A stretch of DNA of 64,000 bases from positions 18,360,203 through 18,424,202 of the forward strand of contig NC_083341.1 of assembly GCF_019175385.1 (NCBI RefSeq). Direction: 5' to 3'. Made by a program: the position numbers and the translations under genes. Source of the DNA: Lycium barbarum (Eukaryota > Streptophyta > Magnoliopsida > Solanales > Solanaceae). Below the pieces are notes generated by a model. It saw only the letters and a list, made by a program, of their open reading frames with translations, made no database searches and was not told the origin of the DNA. This document shows positions 11,823 through 24,900 of the stretch, one piece after another; the stretch's first letter is position 1, and each line of letters begins with the position of its first letter.

Positions 11823-12203
11823 GACAGGGAGGAGATCTTGCTCCGTATTCTTAGAGGCTGCTAGCTGATTGGAAGCCCTCCATTGTCCCGTAGGTGCCTA
11901 TGATGATTCTTTTGTGTACAGTTGTTAATGTCATCTCTTAGAGGCTCGTAGATACTCGACGTGGGTCGTGTGGTTTCATGGCATGGTCATTATGTATATA
12001 TATATATATATGTGTATATTATTTTGCTAGCCTAAGGGCTCGTATGTATAAAAGCATTTCGTTTCTAAATAAAAATGGATTTTATTATAAATTAAGCATG
12101 AATCGGATAAACGATTGCTAAATAAGCTTAATAAGTGATGGCACGAGCGGTGCTCGGTGGTTAGCCCCGGGTACCCGTCACGGCTCCCAGCTGGGTCGTG
12201 ACA

Positions 12204-15200
12204 GAAAATAAACAGGAAAGTGTAACAGGTACAGTTTGAGTTGGACATACGAGGTAAGTTCATCATTTTCATACTGTTATTGATATGGGGAGCCCTATGC
12301 GGCTATGATACGATATAATATATATGAATATATGTTGTCCCTGTGAGGCACTGTTGATATTTCCTGCGTGCAGGTTTTGAGATAGTAAGAAATACAGAGG
12401 AAACTCTGCCAAAATTTTCCTAGAAACAAAAAGAGAATAAGATATAAGTTCGTAATATTCTTGAAAGGTCGTGTCAATGGTAATTATGAGGTTGAGATCA
12501 ATATGGTAAAAAGGAAATGTTAGGACAATTTGGAAGGGCTTGTGACAATAAAAGGATGATTTAGAAAGGGCTGGCAAATCTTAATAGAGTGTTATATTGA
12601 GGTATCAACTGAATTGATCAGCAGGGACAAATTACGACGAGTTTATAGTTAAAAGGAGTAATAGTGTGATTGAGACAAGAGTACGGAGGAGGAAGAATTG
12701 TGACGAATGCGAATGTATTGATAAGACAGCCTGTGAGGTATTAAGGCTAAGATTAATCAGAAGGGGAAAAAGGTTAAGTACGCCTACTCCACGGAGTGAA
12801 ATTAAACCATAGTAAGAATCGTGAATAAGGTTGAGAAGTGTTACACTATAGGATTGATTACGAACAGGAGATAATGTGAATATAATAAGGATGGTTATGA
12901 AAATGAGTAAAGCCTAGCGAGGAAGTGACTAAAAGATATGACGTGATCTATGTGATTAAAGTATAAAGGCAAATGTGAAATGGAAAGGCAAGGTATAGAA
13001 CGAATGAGAAAGACTTATAAAGTTCTGTAGGGAAAGTTCAGAATAGAGATTATGTGATAACGAAAATGAAAGCGAGCGCAAGAAAAGAAGAAGTTAATTG
13101 AAAGAAGGAAATAAGAAGAAAGCGAGCGGGATAAAAGTGTAGTAATGGGTTATGACATGTATAGCCAAGAAAAAGAGTAATATAAGTGACGGAATTGTGA
13201 AAGACCAAACTATAGCAAGATGAGCAACGAGGTAGAATGAGTGCCAAAAAAAAGGGATTGGGATGATAAGAACAAACAGGGATGAACAGGATACGTTTCG
13301 AAAATGAGAAAGAGATTATGTAGAAGTAGTGTTTTCTGAAGGGTACAGAGGTAGCATGAGATTCCTCGTGTACGGGATAAAAGATGGATATAGACAGGGG
13401 AAATGGTAAGGGAATATTAAAGGAAGCACCTAAGATAGACGTAATTAATTGAGTACGAGTATAAAATAAAAGGGAAATATATAGCTACAAACTTAAGGGT
13501 GTGGTTATAACTAAGTAATTGTATTGTTGTAGTTGATGGGCTATGGTGTATTCGTGTTGAATTAGTTATATTGCTAAGAAATTATTACCGCAAGAGTTAA
13601 TCAAGGTGACGATCATGATAAAGGCTTTATAACAATAGTGCAAGAAAAGTCTAAGATAAAGGAATTATCAAGTTGGGAACAATAAAGTCGACACCAAGGA
13701 TAAGGCTTGAAATTGACTATAAGAAAAGGATGAGAGTAGAAACACTTGGTCTAAGATAAGCTAATATGACTACAGTGCTTTTACACCCTGGGGCAATCTG
13801 CGATGGACCATGATAGACGGGCATTGTAACAGAAAGACTAAAGTCCAAGAGTAGTGTCCAGGAGTTCATGTACCCTGTACATCTTCATGACTAGCTTCAT
13901 GACTGGATGGTTAAGAGGGGTATATGAATTAAGCAATTAAAGAAGGTGGCTATTGCTAGTAAAGGGTTCTAAGTTTTACAAGGAGAGGAAAGAGTCCACT
14001 ACCATCTAACAACTTGGGGCACCATAACTATTCAGGAGGGGCATAAAATCATGGGACAGTATAGAGTGGAAGGAAAAGTATCGAGGGATATGGAAAAGCT
14101 ACATGTATAGTGTGCTCTCTGATTATGTATTGGTTGGAGTAAAAATAATATTATGAGAGTTTGAAATGACTATCATCAGAATATAAGTGTTATCTAATTG
14201 AGAATTTGGAACGACTATAAGTACTAATTAATTATTAATTGGAGTGAGTGGAATGTGGCCTTGGATGAGTTGCTACACGGGTTGCATTACTCGAGTATAG
14301 ATGGTCAGATGAGATTTTATACTGAGTGGAATGTGGCCTTGGATGAGTTGCTACACGGGTTGCATTACTCGAGTATAGATGGTCAGATGAGATTTTATAC
14401 TATATAGGGAAAGGTTCTCGTCGCTTCACGATTTTGTTAAGGTTTCGTACATGGATAATCAAAGTCATAAAATTATAAAGAAAAGATATGGATATGGTAC
14501 AGTATGCCAAGTGAGTTGAAAAAAAAGGGGATCAGATGAATTTGAGATTGGAAATAGGGATATAGAGCAGAATATAAACAGATAATGATATAAGTATACC
14601 CTTAAGGGGAAACGAGTGAGAGAAATGCAAGTGTAAGATGGAAACAATTGGTACTACAATATATTTGATATGCATGTTTAAGCTTTAAGTGAGATCCCTC
14701 GCGGGGAAAAGTTAGTAAGATCTGAAAGCTAGCAATGAATGGATAGAAGACAGGATGGTATTTGAGACAGTGCTGAGAATTATTTGTAAAGATCTTGAAT
14801 GATATGACATTAAAAAGTGGGTTCTTATGAAACGAAAGAATACGACAAGGGCACGGAAACGAGTAATTTAAGAGATATTATAAAGGATAGTAATGCTATA
14901 GAGGCTAAGATGTTGGCAATAGAGTTGTTTGCTGATGATATTGTGAATTACAAGTAGCAAAAGAGAAGGAACAGAAAAAATCTCCTACAGTAGGGTATGA
15001 GAAAATCAAAGGGTGAATAAAGGAAGGGAAAGGACTATGACAAGGAATGACATGACACAATATGCCTAAAGTGTTATAAGTTGGATTAAGGGAAATTGTG
15101 AAGTGGTTTAAGCGAGACAATCAAAACGAACTGGTTACTAGAAGACAGTGGGTTTAAAGAGAACAAATAAAAGGACGGTCACCTTAAGTTTGGGTTGTAA

Positions 15201-16482
15201 CAAAAGGATTAGTTATGAACTATATTACTAAAAAGGGCTAATGCGTAAAATGACCTATGGGTCTCAACGAATTTGTGGCAAAGGACACTGTTACAAAGGC
15301 ATCTATCCTATGGTGAGATAGTTATAGACATTGGACAACGAATGGAGATTGACCTTCGACATTATGAGGTGATACGACAAGCATAGACGTAAGAATGAAG
15401 GTAAGAGGTATGGACCGAAGGACAAAAGAGGGACGGAAATTTCAAGATAGCGCTTCGTAAAGTGATGCAAAATGTGAAACAAATTTGAAAAAATAATAGG
15501 CATATGACAGAAGAGAGATATTACCTCAATATGATGATAGGGGTGCTATAGGGAAAATTACCTATATAAGTGTTCACTCAAGATGTGATGCGAGTATTTA
15601 CCTCAAAGGAGTGCTTCGGGAAATGCATTATGGGACATGATTAACATGGGATTTAAAATCCCTTGAGATCATCATGTATTTAACCTTTGACCAGATATAC
15701 GTGAAACGAGAAGAGACACCCGAAGAGGATTCTAAAGATAAGAAGAAGGTTCCTAATTATTATGTTATCGCGAAAGGTTAAAAGATGACATGGTATCAGT
15801 ATGTAACAAATGATTTATATGGTTGATTTAATAATGTGGGTATGAAGGTAATGACTATACGATGGACGAAAGGGTTCTCGACTAGTTGAGGCAAAAAGAA
15901 AGGGGATCGACGAGTTTAAGTATCAAGGAGAATTATATCAGGAGAGTGACTCACTTATACCTCTTGAAAAGATATTCCTGAGGTGTCAAGGGAATATTGC
16001 AGCCGGGATTCATTACTAAGAAGAAAACTCATTTTCGACTATTCACAGAGAATGTTATAGATAGTGCATGTCAGAGGATTAAAATGATGACTCCAAGACG
16101 GATGTATGCTGCGGACTATGCAACCTAAATGAAGAGTGGAGGTAGACCTATAAGAATTAGAAAAGAAAACAAGAGGAACCGATATGTAATGGTAAAACTA
16201 CCCAAAAGGAAAGATGACTCCACAACAAGAAAAACTCAACTTAAGCTTCAAGCGTAGATGGATATAGTAAGTTGCGGCCAGTTACAGAAGTATCTAAATT
16301 ATGACCACCTTATTTGGAAATTCAATATTAATCGGTGTCAAGTGGAGAAAGGTATTAAGTTAAGCAAGGAGAGACACGACATGATAGAAGAGTAATTGAT
16401 TCGTCATAAGATCACCATAACCAGTATACTTATACAGGACTAGTTTAACATTCGAGGACGAATGTTTTAAAGGGGAGAAGGA
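12204..16482 (+). mobile_element. Non-coding internal region of LARD-like element A
   Basis: About 4.3 kb between the inserted Tekay element and this element's own 3' LTR. Its left end has the Tekay-like post-pol motif (GTGAGGCACTG, then GAGGAAACTCTGCC, 12340-12410). Its right end has the palindrome AACATTCGAGGACGAATGTT (16447-16466) and the polypurine tract AAAGGGGAGAAGGA (16469-16482). Between them I find no ORF longer than about 70 codons on either strand and no retrotransposon protein motif. The plus strand is strikingly purine-rich. This fits a large retrotransposon derivative mobilised by Tekay proteins supplied in trans. Its true 5' internal part and primer-binding site were lost with the rest of the 5' LTR. 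Confidence 0.7.
14246..14401. repeat. Exact 78-bp tandem duplication
   Basis: GAGTGGAATGTGGCCTTGGA and the following bases to GATTTTATACT are present twice head to tail with no difference that I can see. It lies inside the LARD internal region, so it is recent relative to that element's decay. Confidence 0.9.
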
Positions 16483-19325
16483 TGTTACATCCCGTATTTT
16501 TGTGCATTGGAAAGCGTGTGAGTTAAATGACACTAGTAACGGAAGCGAGGTTATCCCTCAATCTCATAGGTGGTTAGAGTGATGGTACAAATGTATTGAA
16601 AGGATTAGAAGTCAAGTGAATTGGATAAAATAATTTGCATTAAGATTCAACGTTTATTTGAGTGAAATACGGTCCAAGCTATAATACCCCGTATTTTTGG
16701 ACTAGAAAATTTAATCGTCTAACATGAGCAAATTTACCCGAGCCCGGAGAATTCGATCATACCCAAGGATAAAAATCAAAAGCTCGGTGTATACAAGGAA
16801 TGAAGCCCCAAAATAATTTAGGACTTAACAAGTGTGACCACGGTGATTGAGAATAATATTTTGTGTGTATCAAAAGGGACTATGGACTAGTGCTACGTCA
16901 CATAATCATGGAAATGGGTATATGAAGTGTATTAAAAATAATTGGTATTAAAATGAATTGAGATCAAGAAATTAATTGTGGTATTAAATAGGATTCCATG
17001 GATAAATGTCCATGGTGGGCTGCCACATGGCATTATATAAGCCAACAATGACATTAAATTCTGCCACATGGCATTATTTTATCCAAGGTAATGGATGAGT
17101 CATATCTCTTGGAATACAAGAATTGCACGTGTATTTTCATTATATACTCATTTTGGTCACTAATCCAAAGGCTTAATGAATATGACTTAAGTGGCTGATA
17201 TATAGAACATAGGACCAAATCTTGCTTATGAAGCATTTCACTTTTGTACTTTCATTTGGAGGAGCAAAAAGAAACGGTAATGGATGATCATATTTTTGCT
17301 CTCGGACAACTCCTTTTTGGATATAATTCAAGATTTCCAACTAGAATTTTACATAGACAAGAGTGCAATTGAGGGTTTTCCCACTTATTGAGGTAAGAAT
17401 TCTCCTCTACTAGATATATTTAAATTCGTCCAGGTCATAGTTAAATTGAGAGACAGGAACTACGAAATTAATTGCAGGAAATCGGATAAATTGTTATTGT
17501 CATCATGTGGACTGTTTGGTGGTTGTTATAAATTTTTTGGTGTGCTGGAATATCGTGGGATTGGCTGTAGTTGCTGTTGTTATGTTTGTTGTTATACTAT
17601 GTATATACGGAAATAAAGAAGTGTATACAAGCATCGGTATAGGAATTTATATTGGGCTGTTTTGAAAGTGATTTAGGAATGGATTTGATTCCATTTGAAT
17701 ATGTATTTGTTAATATTGTTATTGGTATTGTGATTGATATTTTGGCTAAATTGTGGGAATTGATGAAATAAACCTAAACTTGAGAATAAAATCGTCACTT
17801 GGAAAGAGTTAAATTTGTGGGTTGTTTTCTCGTTACAATCATATGATATAAGGATAGAATTTGTAGTAAATGACTTCCTTATCTTATTGAGAATGTTATT
17901 AAGTTAAGAAAGAAGCATACAAAAGGTGACATGGGTTGTACAGATCCTACTTCAAGCTTGACGATCATTATAAAGTATTATGAGGTCATTATGGATATAT
18001 ATAGGTTGTGTTGTTGAGATCTAATTTTTGTCATTTCGGCTGTTATTGTGATATATGGAATTGGAGAAATGCTGCCTGTTTCATTTTAGGATCAAATTAT
18101 CAATTGATATACATGATATACGAAAGCCATCTAAAGTCGTACATGTATTTCCTTGTTATAGGATTAGCATCAACATTAAGACGAGTTCGTTTTGGGTTTA
18201 TATTGGCGACTTAAGGTATGTAAAGCTAACCCTTCTTTCTTTTTGGCATGATCTTTATAAAACAAACAGACGACGTATATATGACTCCAGGAAGCTCCTA
18301 TTCTTAGAGACACTAGGATGGCTAATGTTCTTGATTCCCAGAACTTATTTTATTATGTCTCGATACGTGTCTATGATTCCAGAAGTTCTATTTTAATATA
18401 ATCCATAGTGACATTCGAAGGGTACTTGATATGACTGTTGTCTTGATTATCAAATGATGGTTCATCTTGATTATTCTATCGAGTCTCAGATGTGACTTAG
18501 CTTGCATATGGTTGCTCACTACTCTGCTCGTGCATGTCTCAATATATCTTTCACCGAGTCTCGGGCCGGGTATGTTTTCGTGCACAGTATCACTGCATTA
18601 TTCACTGAGTCCCTCACTAGAGGGCCGGGTGCGGTATATATATATATATATATATATGATGATATGATGATGTAATGATATGATGATGTGATTATGGTAC
18701 CAAGGATGGTATGTGATGACTTTATTCACCGAGTCCCATAATGGGCCGGGTATGATATATGATATTGATATGCATGATTTACATTTCATAAGGCAAGTGT
18801 ATTGGTATTTTGAATGTCATACTTGTCTCCTGTGATCTCTATTTCAGTCATGATCCTCTTTATTGTATTTCATGCTTTATATACTCAGTACATATCTCGC
18901 ACTGACCCCCTTTCTTCGGGGGGCTGCGTTTCATGCCCGCAGGTACAGATACTCGATTTGGTGATCCTCCAGCTTAGAATTTCTACTCAGCATGTCTTGG
19001 AGAGCTCCATTGTTCCGGAGCCTAGACTTTTGGTACAGATCTTTTGATGTATATATATGTTTATCCAGGGGTACGGCGGGGCCCTGTCCCGTTATATTTT
19101 ACTATCGATACTCTTAGAGGTCTGTAGACACAGGTGTGGGTTGTGTATAAGTTTTGTTCAGCTGTGTCTATACGATGTGCTATGGATATATATATATATA
19201 TGTGTGATGGCGTTATGAACCTTTGGAGTTCTTTTGCATGTTTCCATATTGTCCTTAGGTCCAGTTTGACTATATCTAACAGGTGCGTATACGAGTGTCC
19301 AGCTCGGGCACTAGTCATGGCCCAC
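16483..19325 (+). mobile_element. 3' LTR of LARD-like element A, truncated at its end
   Basis: Starts TGTTACATCCCG directly after the polypurine tract and matches the 5' LTR fragment at 7534. It contains a GC-rich CACCGAG...GGGCCGGG block (18550-18750) with a TA run, the three-hairpin module (18883-18944) and the GGCGGGGCCCTGTCCCG hairpin (19071-19092). It follows the usual Tekay-like terminal sequence (CCAGCTCGGGCACTAGTCA) but stops at CCCACGG, about 20 bp short of the expected GGGTCGTGACA. No right-hand TSD is readable for this element. Confidence 0.8.
18883..18944 (+). other. Three-hairpin LTR module, LARD A copy
   Basis: CAGTAC...GCACTG (one mismatch), CCCCC...GGGGG with TTTCTTC loop, then CTGCG...CGCAG. 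Confidence 0.75.
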
Positions 19326-20573
19326 GGCAAAAGGAATTTTTGAGAGGGGGAAAGTTTATGAAAATAAAAGGGGTTTTTGTGGTTGTTCCACCTTGTTTAA
19401 AACAGCCCTCAATGGCCAGTATTTATAGCCGAAGGTTTGGTGTTTCAACAACTTGTTCTTTTGCCTTGGAAATTCGGATTAAAGGGAGGGAAAATTCTGA
19501 GATTTCAAAAAGGATGAAATGATGAAGAAAAGTGACGGTTCTCGCCATCTTTTTTTTCCAGAGGTGACGTGAAAGCTAGAGGTCCGAATCTAATGGTTTT
19601 TTCCATGGTTTTAGGCCCCAACGGATTGGAATGAGCCTTTAACCTATGGATTGTTGGAAAATCTGCCTAGAAACCCAAAGATCCTTGCGTGTTTTTTTGA
19701 TTTGGGGGGTTGTTTCGACTTGAACGAGCTGTTCGAAGCTCTGTCACTTGAAGAAAAGGGACTGGGGTTGATGGGAGATGGTGTCTATTCTTTATACGGT
19801 GGTCCGATGGGTGTGGTGGTGGTGAGACGACGTGACGTGATGGGGGGTGGGGTGGCGGCGATGGTTGAAGGGTGGTTTGGTTAGGGCTGTTAGTTGAAGA
19901 GGGTCGTTTGGTTCTGATGGGATGAAAAGGGTTGCTTAGTTTTAAGTGGGGTTTGGGCCGGGTCGGTTGTATAGGCGAATTGGGCTTGGAGTTTTGGAAG
20001 GAGTGTTGGGCTGCTACGAATTGAAGTTTGAATGGGGTTATTTGGCCCAAAGGGTTAGTTGATGAATTAAAATATTCCAAATATAGTAGAATAAATCCGA
20101 ATTTTCCCATTCTTTTTTTTTTTCATAAAATTTAATAAAAATATACTTCTTTGTCCTAATTATTTCCCAAAAATGTGTACATGTATTAATTACAATATAA
20201 GTAATTTAATATACGTATTAAGTTTTAAAAAAATAGTAAGAAGATGATAAACATAGTAATAAATAGGATTAAAGGAAAATGCCAACGTCAATATTGATAT
20301 CGGAATACCAACACTATTTTTGAGTGATTTAATTGTAAAGAATGATGTTTAGTAAAAAAAACAAATTTGATTATGTATATAAAAAAATATATGATGTTTT
20401 GGTGATTTTTTTTTAAACGATAGAAACCTTTCTTAATTTTAGAGAAATAATATCTAAAAATAGTGTAGTAATTAGTGAAAATATTCCAAACTCGTTTCTG
20501 TGGAATTTTCACGACTGAGAAGCATAGTGAAATTAATTAAACGAGAAAGGAGGACCAAAATTGAGTGTCAACA
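19326..20573 (-). mobile_element. Tat/Ogre-like LTR, U3 end (piece 3 of 3)
   Basis: On the minus strand it begins TGTTGACACTCAATTTTGGT at 20573, an LTR start I recognise from Solanaceae gypsy elements. A canonical TATA box, CTATAAATAC on the minus strand, lies at 19419-19428, giving a U3 of about 1.15 kb. The ORFs here on either strand are G/C-skewed and resemble no protein. I infer that it is the first part of the same LTR whose end is at 1492, interrupted by LARD A. No TSD confirms the LARD junction. Confidence 0.55.
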
Positions 20574-21156
20574 CCTGATATGAATATGTTTATCCTAACA
20601 AATATTGTCAAGTTTTTGGATATGCAAGACATTTATTTGATCGTCAGAAGAGTTTGATCCAGATATGTTATCTATTCCCATGAGGGGTTACTGTCATACC
20701 ATGTTATTCTACATGACAATAAAATTATACAAAGATAACAGCTAAAGCAGGGTAGGAATGTACTTGGTGTGATTCCACCAAATATATTATGTGGAAATAT
20801 GTAAATCTATCAAAGGTGTGAAAATGCAGATGATTAACTAGTTCGTCAAATGATCATTTGACAAATCTGATCACAAAGGCACTGGCAACCTCAACATATG
20901 ATAAGTTGGTATACATGAGCAGAGTACATCATCTTCAAGAATTATGTGATGCTTTAATCAGGAGAAGTAAAATACGTGTTGTACTCTTTTTCCTTAACCA
21001 AGATTTTGTCCCCATTGAATTTTCCTGATAAGATTTTTAATAAGGCAGCTAACAAATGAGTATTACTAGATACGTGTACTCTTTTTACTTCACTATGATT
21101 TTTCCTAGTAAAATTTTAACGAGGCGCATTATCTATTAATCAACATCCAAGGGGAG
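20574..21156 (+). pseudogene. Ty1/copia RNase H C-terminus and 3' untranslated region
   Basis: Decayed reading frames give LITKALATSTYDKLVY and HHLQELCDALIR, matching the end of Ty1/copia RNase H (TK.L.TSTFEKLV..IGMR consensus, from memory). A copia-type 3' untranslated region follows (ACTCTTTTTCCTTAACCAAG, CATCCAAGGGGAG) and ends in a polypurine tract next to the LTR at 21157. Stops and frameshifts are frequent, so nothing is translatable. The rest of the element would lie beyond the Tat/Ogre-like insertion, left of the window. Confidence 0.7.
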
Positions 21157-21718
21157 TGTTATAAACACACTATTTTCTAGATGTCCATTCAAATACGATT
21201 TCCTGAATAAGCTTATGTAATGACCCGTTTGGTCGTTATTACATCTCTGACACTTTTGACCCTTTTCCGAGCTTGGTTAGCTCACTTTTAACCCGAGGGG
21301 ACCATTGACACGCTTCCCGAGGTGTTTAGATTTGATTCGGGTGACTTTTTGTGAAAAGTGGACTTAAAACGAAAAAGAGTTGACTCAAAATTGACTTTTG
21401 GGTAAATGGATTTTTTTTCGAAAATCTGTCGATTCTGAGAGGTCCGGATGATCATTTAGAACTTGTGTGCATATTTGGTTTGGTTGCCAATACACTCGGG
21501 TGCATTTTGGGACTTGGGTTGGAAAGTTAGTTTTGAGGTATCGGGAATTGACTTGGTCAACGAGACCTCTGATGGGAATTCCAAGGTCACGAGTGCATTC
21601 GTAGCACGTTTTTATGTATATTTGCATATTTGATTTGTGTCCGGGATGGTTCCGAGAGATAATTCCATGTTTGGAAGACACCAGAAAAATTTTGGTGTCT
21701 GGTGGGCGCAGAAGCAGC

Positions 21719-21740
21719 GGGGGGGGGGGGGGGGGGGGGG
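21719..21740. repeat. Poly-G homopolymer (22 G)
   Basis: An uninterrupted G run inside the U3 palindrome region of L4, flanked by CAGAAGCAGC and CCGCAGAAGT. The length is uncertain for the same reasons as the run at 215. Confidence 0.9.
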
Positions 21741-23978
21741 CCGCAGAAGTGGTCTGGTGGCCGCTTCGCCAAAGCGGTCGACGGGCAGAATCTGCTATTT
21801 TTAAGTTTTAAAAGCCCCAACCTTAAGCCATTGCTTCATTTTCATATCTCTAAGCTTGGGGAGGTGATTTTGAGAGGGTTTTCACTAGTTTTTCACAAAG
21901 GTAACATCTTTGACCTTAGAATCATCTATTCACTTCTCTTAACCATTAATCTATGCTAAGATTCTTCCAAAGAGTATGAAGGCTAAGTGGGTTTTAGGGT
22001 TTTCTTCTAAAATGAACTTGTGGTTAAAAATCTAGATTTGTTGGTTGGGTTAGCTCTATTAAGCATGGATTTGATGACAAAAATTTATTGCATGATTCTA
22101 ACCCAGTAATAACTAGAATCGAAGAGGGTTTTCATGGGCTTTAGGAGAAAAAGTGTTAAAACGAAATTGATGAATAGATGGAGTTTAATGATGAAATTGC
22201 TGATATTTATGATAGATTACATGTTTCCATGCTTAGTAATCAACAACCCGTGATTATTTCATAGAAATTCTTGAATAAAAATTTAGGGTTCTTAGACCCA
22301 AATTGGGGGGTTTTCATATAAAAAGGGTTTTGAGGATTAGTTGAACATTCCTTTGATTTTAATGATGGGTTTGGGTTAATTGGTGTTGAAATTGGTATTG
22401 TCCTCATAAAATTCCTATTTTTCCCTTAAGTCCAGTTTTCCTAAATTAAAGAGCGGGCTTGACCCGAATAGAATATAATTAATATGGGTGTTATTCTTCT
22501 CGTATTCTTACATAGAATCTCTATTTGATTAGATTTTAATTGTGTGGAGACTCACCATGAGGGCAAGGAATTAGCTCGTGGTCCGTGATTTGTTGTTCGG
22601 CATTCCGGGTAGGTTACGGCTTACCTTTATGGTGAGACTTCGACTAGCGAAGCGTATATTTAGATAATATTGTCGGAGATTTCATGTAAACCTCCGGGTA
22701 TGAAGTTTGGGTTGGATGTTGCCTTAGGGTTTGGTATTGCTTGTGACTTATTGATCGGGCTTATGGCCTGTAGACTCCATAGGACCTTGTTTGGTACGTT
22801 GTGTATAAATTGGTGGATTGTCTGTGAATTGGGAGTCAAACGGAAGGAAGAATTTACTTGATATTGATACTAGTACTTAGTGTATGCCTTGTTGTTGGTA
22901 TAGAAATTTTGGGATATTTGGCCCTTATTGTCATGGAAATTGGATATTCATTATGATTACTGTGTGGATCATTTGTGATATTGGTGCGCTATGCTTGGCA
23001 CGGCTTGAAACTTAAGATTGTTCACGGTTTATAGTTGCATTGTCCCGTATCCATACTCATATTCATGGCATATTGATTATTGAGTCACCCTAGGCTTTGT
23101 GACACGGGATGACAAAGTCATTCTAGGCCGTGTGATACGGAATGACCGAGATAGAAATATTGATACTATATTGTTAGGCTATGTGATTGGTACTGATCAT
23201 AGAATTGAGAAGGAAACATTGATGAATGTGATATTGTGAGACTTGATTATTAGTAAAATTGAGAGTTGTGACTCCTTTGTGGTTTATACTGTTGCCTTGA
23301 TGATGATATTACTTGTGCGCCCTTTGTGGCATGTTTGGTTGATATGATTCATTGATATTGTACTTGCATCATATTCATACTTCATACATTATTGCATTGG
23401 ATACTAAGTCATCTCTGGGCTGTGTGCGGAGTGACTGATATGAGACATATTGATACGAGTCATCCCTGGGCTATGTGCAAAGTGACTGACATTCTTCTGA
23501 GATATATTTGTTATTGAGTCATATCTGGGCTGTGTGCGGAGTGCCTGATATGGTCCTCTGAACTGTGTGCACAGTGACGGTGCTTGGACTTCGCGGGTCT
23601 CCCATGGGTTGTGTTGCCGAGGTGTGGAGGTATTCCGCCATCGGAGTACAAGAGTACAGGCATTGCATCGCATCGCATTGCATTCATACCTTATATTGCA
23701 TTGCCTTGATTATACTTCTTGGTTGATTATGACTTGGCTATGGTGTTGGTTATACTTCTTGGTTGTTTATTAGTCAGACTATGTTGGTTGGATCGTACTA
23801 GTAGACTTGTTTGATATACATGAATAGTTGGAACAATTGAGTTAGTTGCTATAACATAAGGTTGGATATGAACGGTGATTGCGTGGAAAAGCATGACTTG
23901 TACTCTAGCGTTTACTTGTTTTCTTTTACATTATTGTCTTTATATATGTCAACTAGTCTTAGTCGGCCTATGATCCCT

Positions 23979-24037
23979 ACCAGTACCATTGTTTTGTACT
24001 GACCTACGCTTGCTGCATTCTTTTATGGATGCAGAGT
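23979..24037 (+). other. Three-hairpin LTR module, L4 copy (diverged)
   Basis: CAGTAC...GTACTG is kept, the middle stem is lost or weak, and the third stem is CTGCAT...ATGCAG. Confidence 0.55.
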
Positions 24038-24210
24038 ATTAGACAGGTTCACTCTTTTCCCTCGCGGCTGATCGGCGAGGCTGTTGTAGAGTCATTCCAG
24101 GGTGAGTATGATGACGGCCGCTGCCCGGATGTTCTTTTCCTTACTTACTTGTCTTACTCTTATTTCGAGACAATTGTATTATGAGACTTTTTCATCTTCA
24201 GACTTGTAGT

Positions 24211-24433
24211 NNNNNNNNNNNNNNNNNNNNNNNNNNNNNNNNNNNNNNNNNNNNNNNNNNNNNNNNNNNNNNNNNNNNNNNNNNNNNNNNNNNNNNNNNN
24301 NNNNNNNNNNNNNNNNNNNNNNNNNNNNNNNNNNNNNNNNNNNNNNNNNNNNNNNNNNNNNNNNNNNNNNNNNNNNNNNNNNNNNNNNNNNNNNNNNNNN
24401 NNNNNNNNNNNNNNNNNNNNNNNNNNNNNNNNN
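24211..24433. other. Assembly gap (223 N)
   Basis: A run of N inside solo LTR L4. The true length is unknown. Confidence 1.
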
Positions 24434-24543
24434 TATTTAGTTAGTGCTCTTGTATGACCAGACCGGATACTAGGGTGGTTTATGACTATTTTCGCATTTA
24501 TTATTTATTCGAGTGACAGGTTTTCGTTGCTTATTTTTGTCCG

Positions 24544-24581
<38 letters not shown>

Positions 24582-24900
24582 TATGTTTGTGAAGGTTGAA
24601 TTAAGGGTTCGCCTATCGAGGTGGGATAGGTAGGTGCCCGTGCGACTTTGTGAAATTGGATCGTGATAGCTTGCAATTAGATAAATTTGCAATCAAGAAG
24701 GCAGCTTGCAAGTAGCTCATGCAAGCTGCTTGCAACTTCCTCAGGCTTGCAATCGAGCAGACAACTTGCGAGTATCTCAAGCGTTTGTTTGTCAATAGCC
24801 TAGAAAGCCTCGTAACAACTTCCTAAAAAGCCTTGCAACAACTTCTATTCTTCTATAAATAAGAAGTCAATTCAGTTCATTTGTCTTGACGCCTTCTCTT

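Larger units (their letters stand above)
9625..12203 (+). mobile_element. 3' LTR of the Tekay chromovirus (L3)
   Basis: Runs from TGTTACACCTTGG, right after the polypurine tract, to GGGTCGTGACA (2,579 bp). It contains a TACGG/CCGTA palindrome array (9968-10118), a TATA-like TTATTATAAGGG near 10143, a GC-rich minisatellite (11385-11550), the three-hairpin module (11761-11822), a TA run near 11994, and a conserved GC-rich end. The matching 5' LTR is missing, so no TSD pair can be read. Confidence 0.85.
21211..24673 (+). mobile_element. Solo LTR L4, TSD GCTTA/GCTTG
   Basis: LTR body 21216-24668, from TGTAATGACCCG to GATCGTGATA, with GCTTA before it and GCTTG after it (one mismatch). It holds a poly-G tract and GGCCGCTTCGCCAAAGCGG palindrome (21715-21780), GAGTCA...CTGGGCTGTGTGCGGAGTG repeats (23085-23570), a weak copy of the hairpin module, an N gap and a TA microsatellite (24546-24574). 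Confidence 0.75.

Noticed and set aside
12204..16482. Hidden gag-pol in the LARD internal region
   Set aside because: I looked for zinc-knuckle, protease, reverse-transcriptase and integrase motifs in both strands and saw none. A profile search would be decisive.
19651..20110. ORFs rich in Gly/Val (+) and Pro/Ser/His (-)
   Set aside because: They lie in the U3 of a Tat/Ogre-type LTR. The skewed composition comes from GT-rich sequence and no domain is recognisable.
24546..24580. TA-rich tract as a promoter
   Set aside because: A simple microsatellite with no supporting context.
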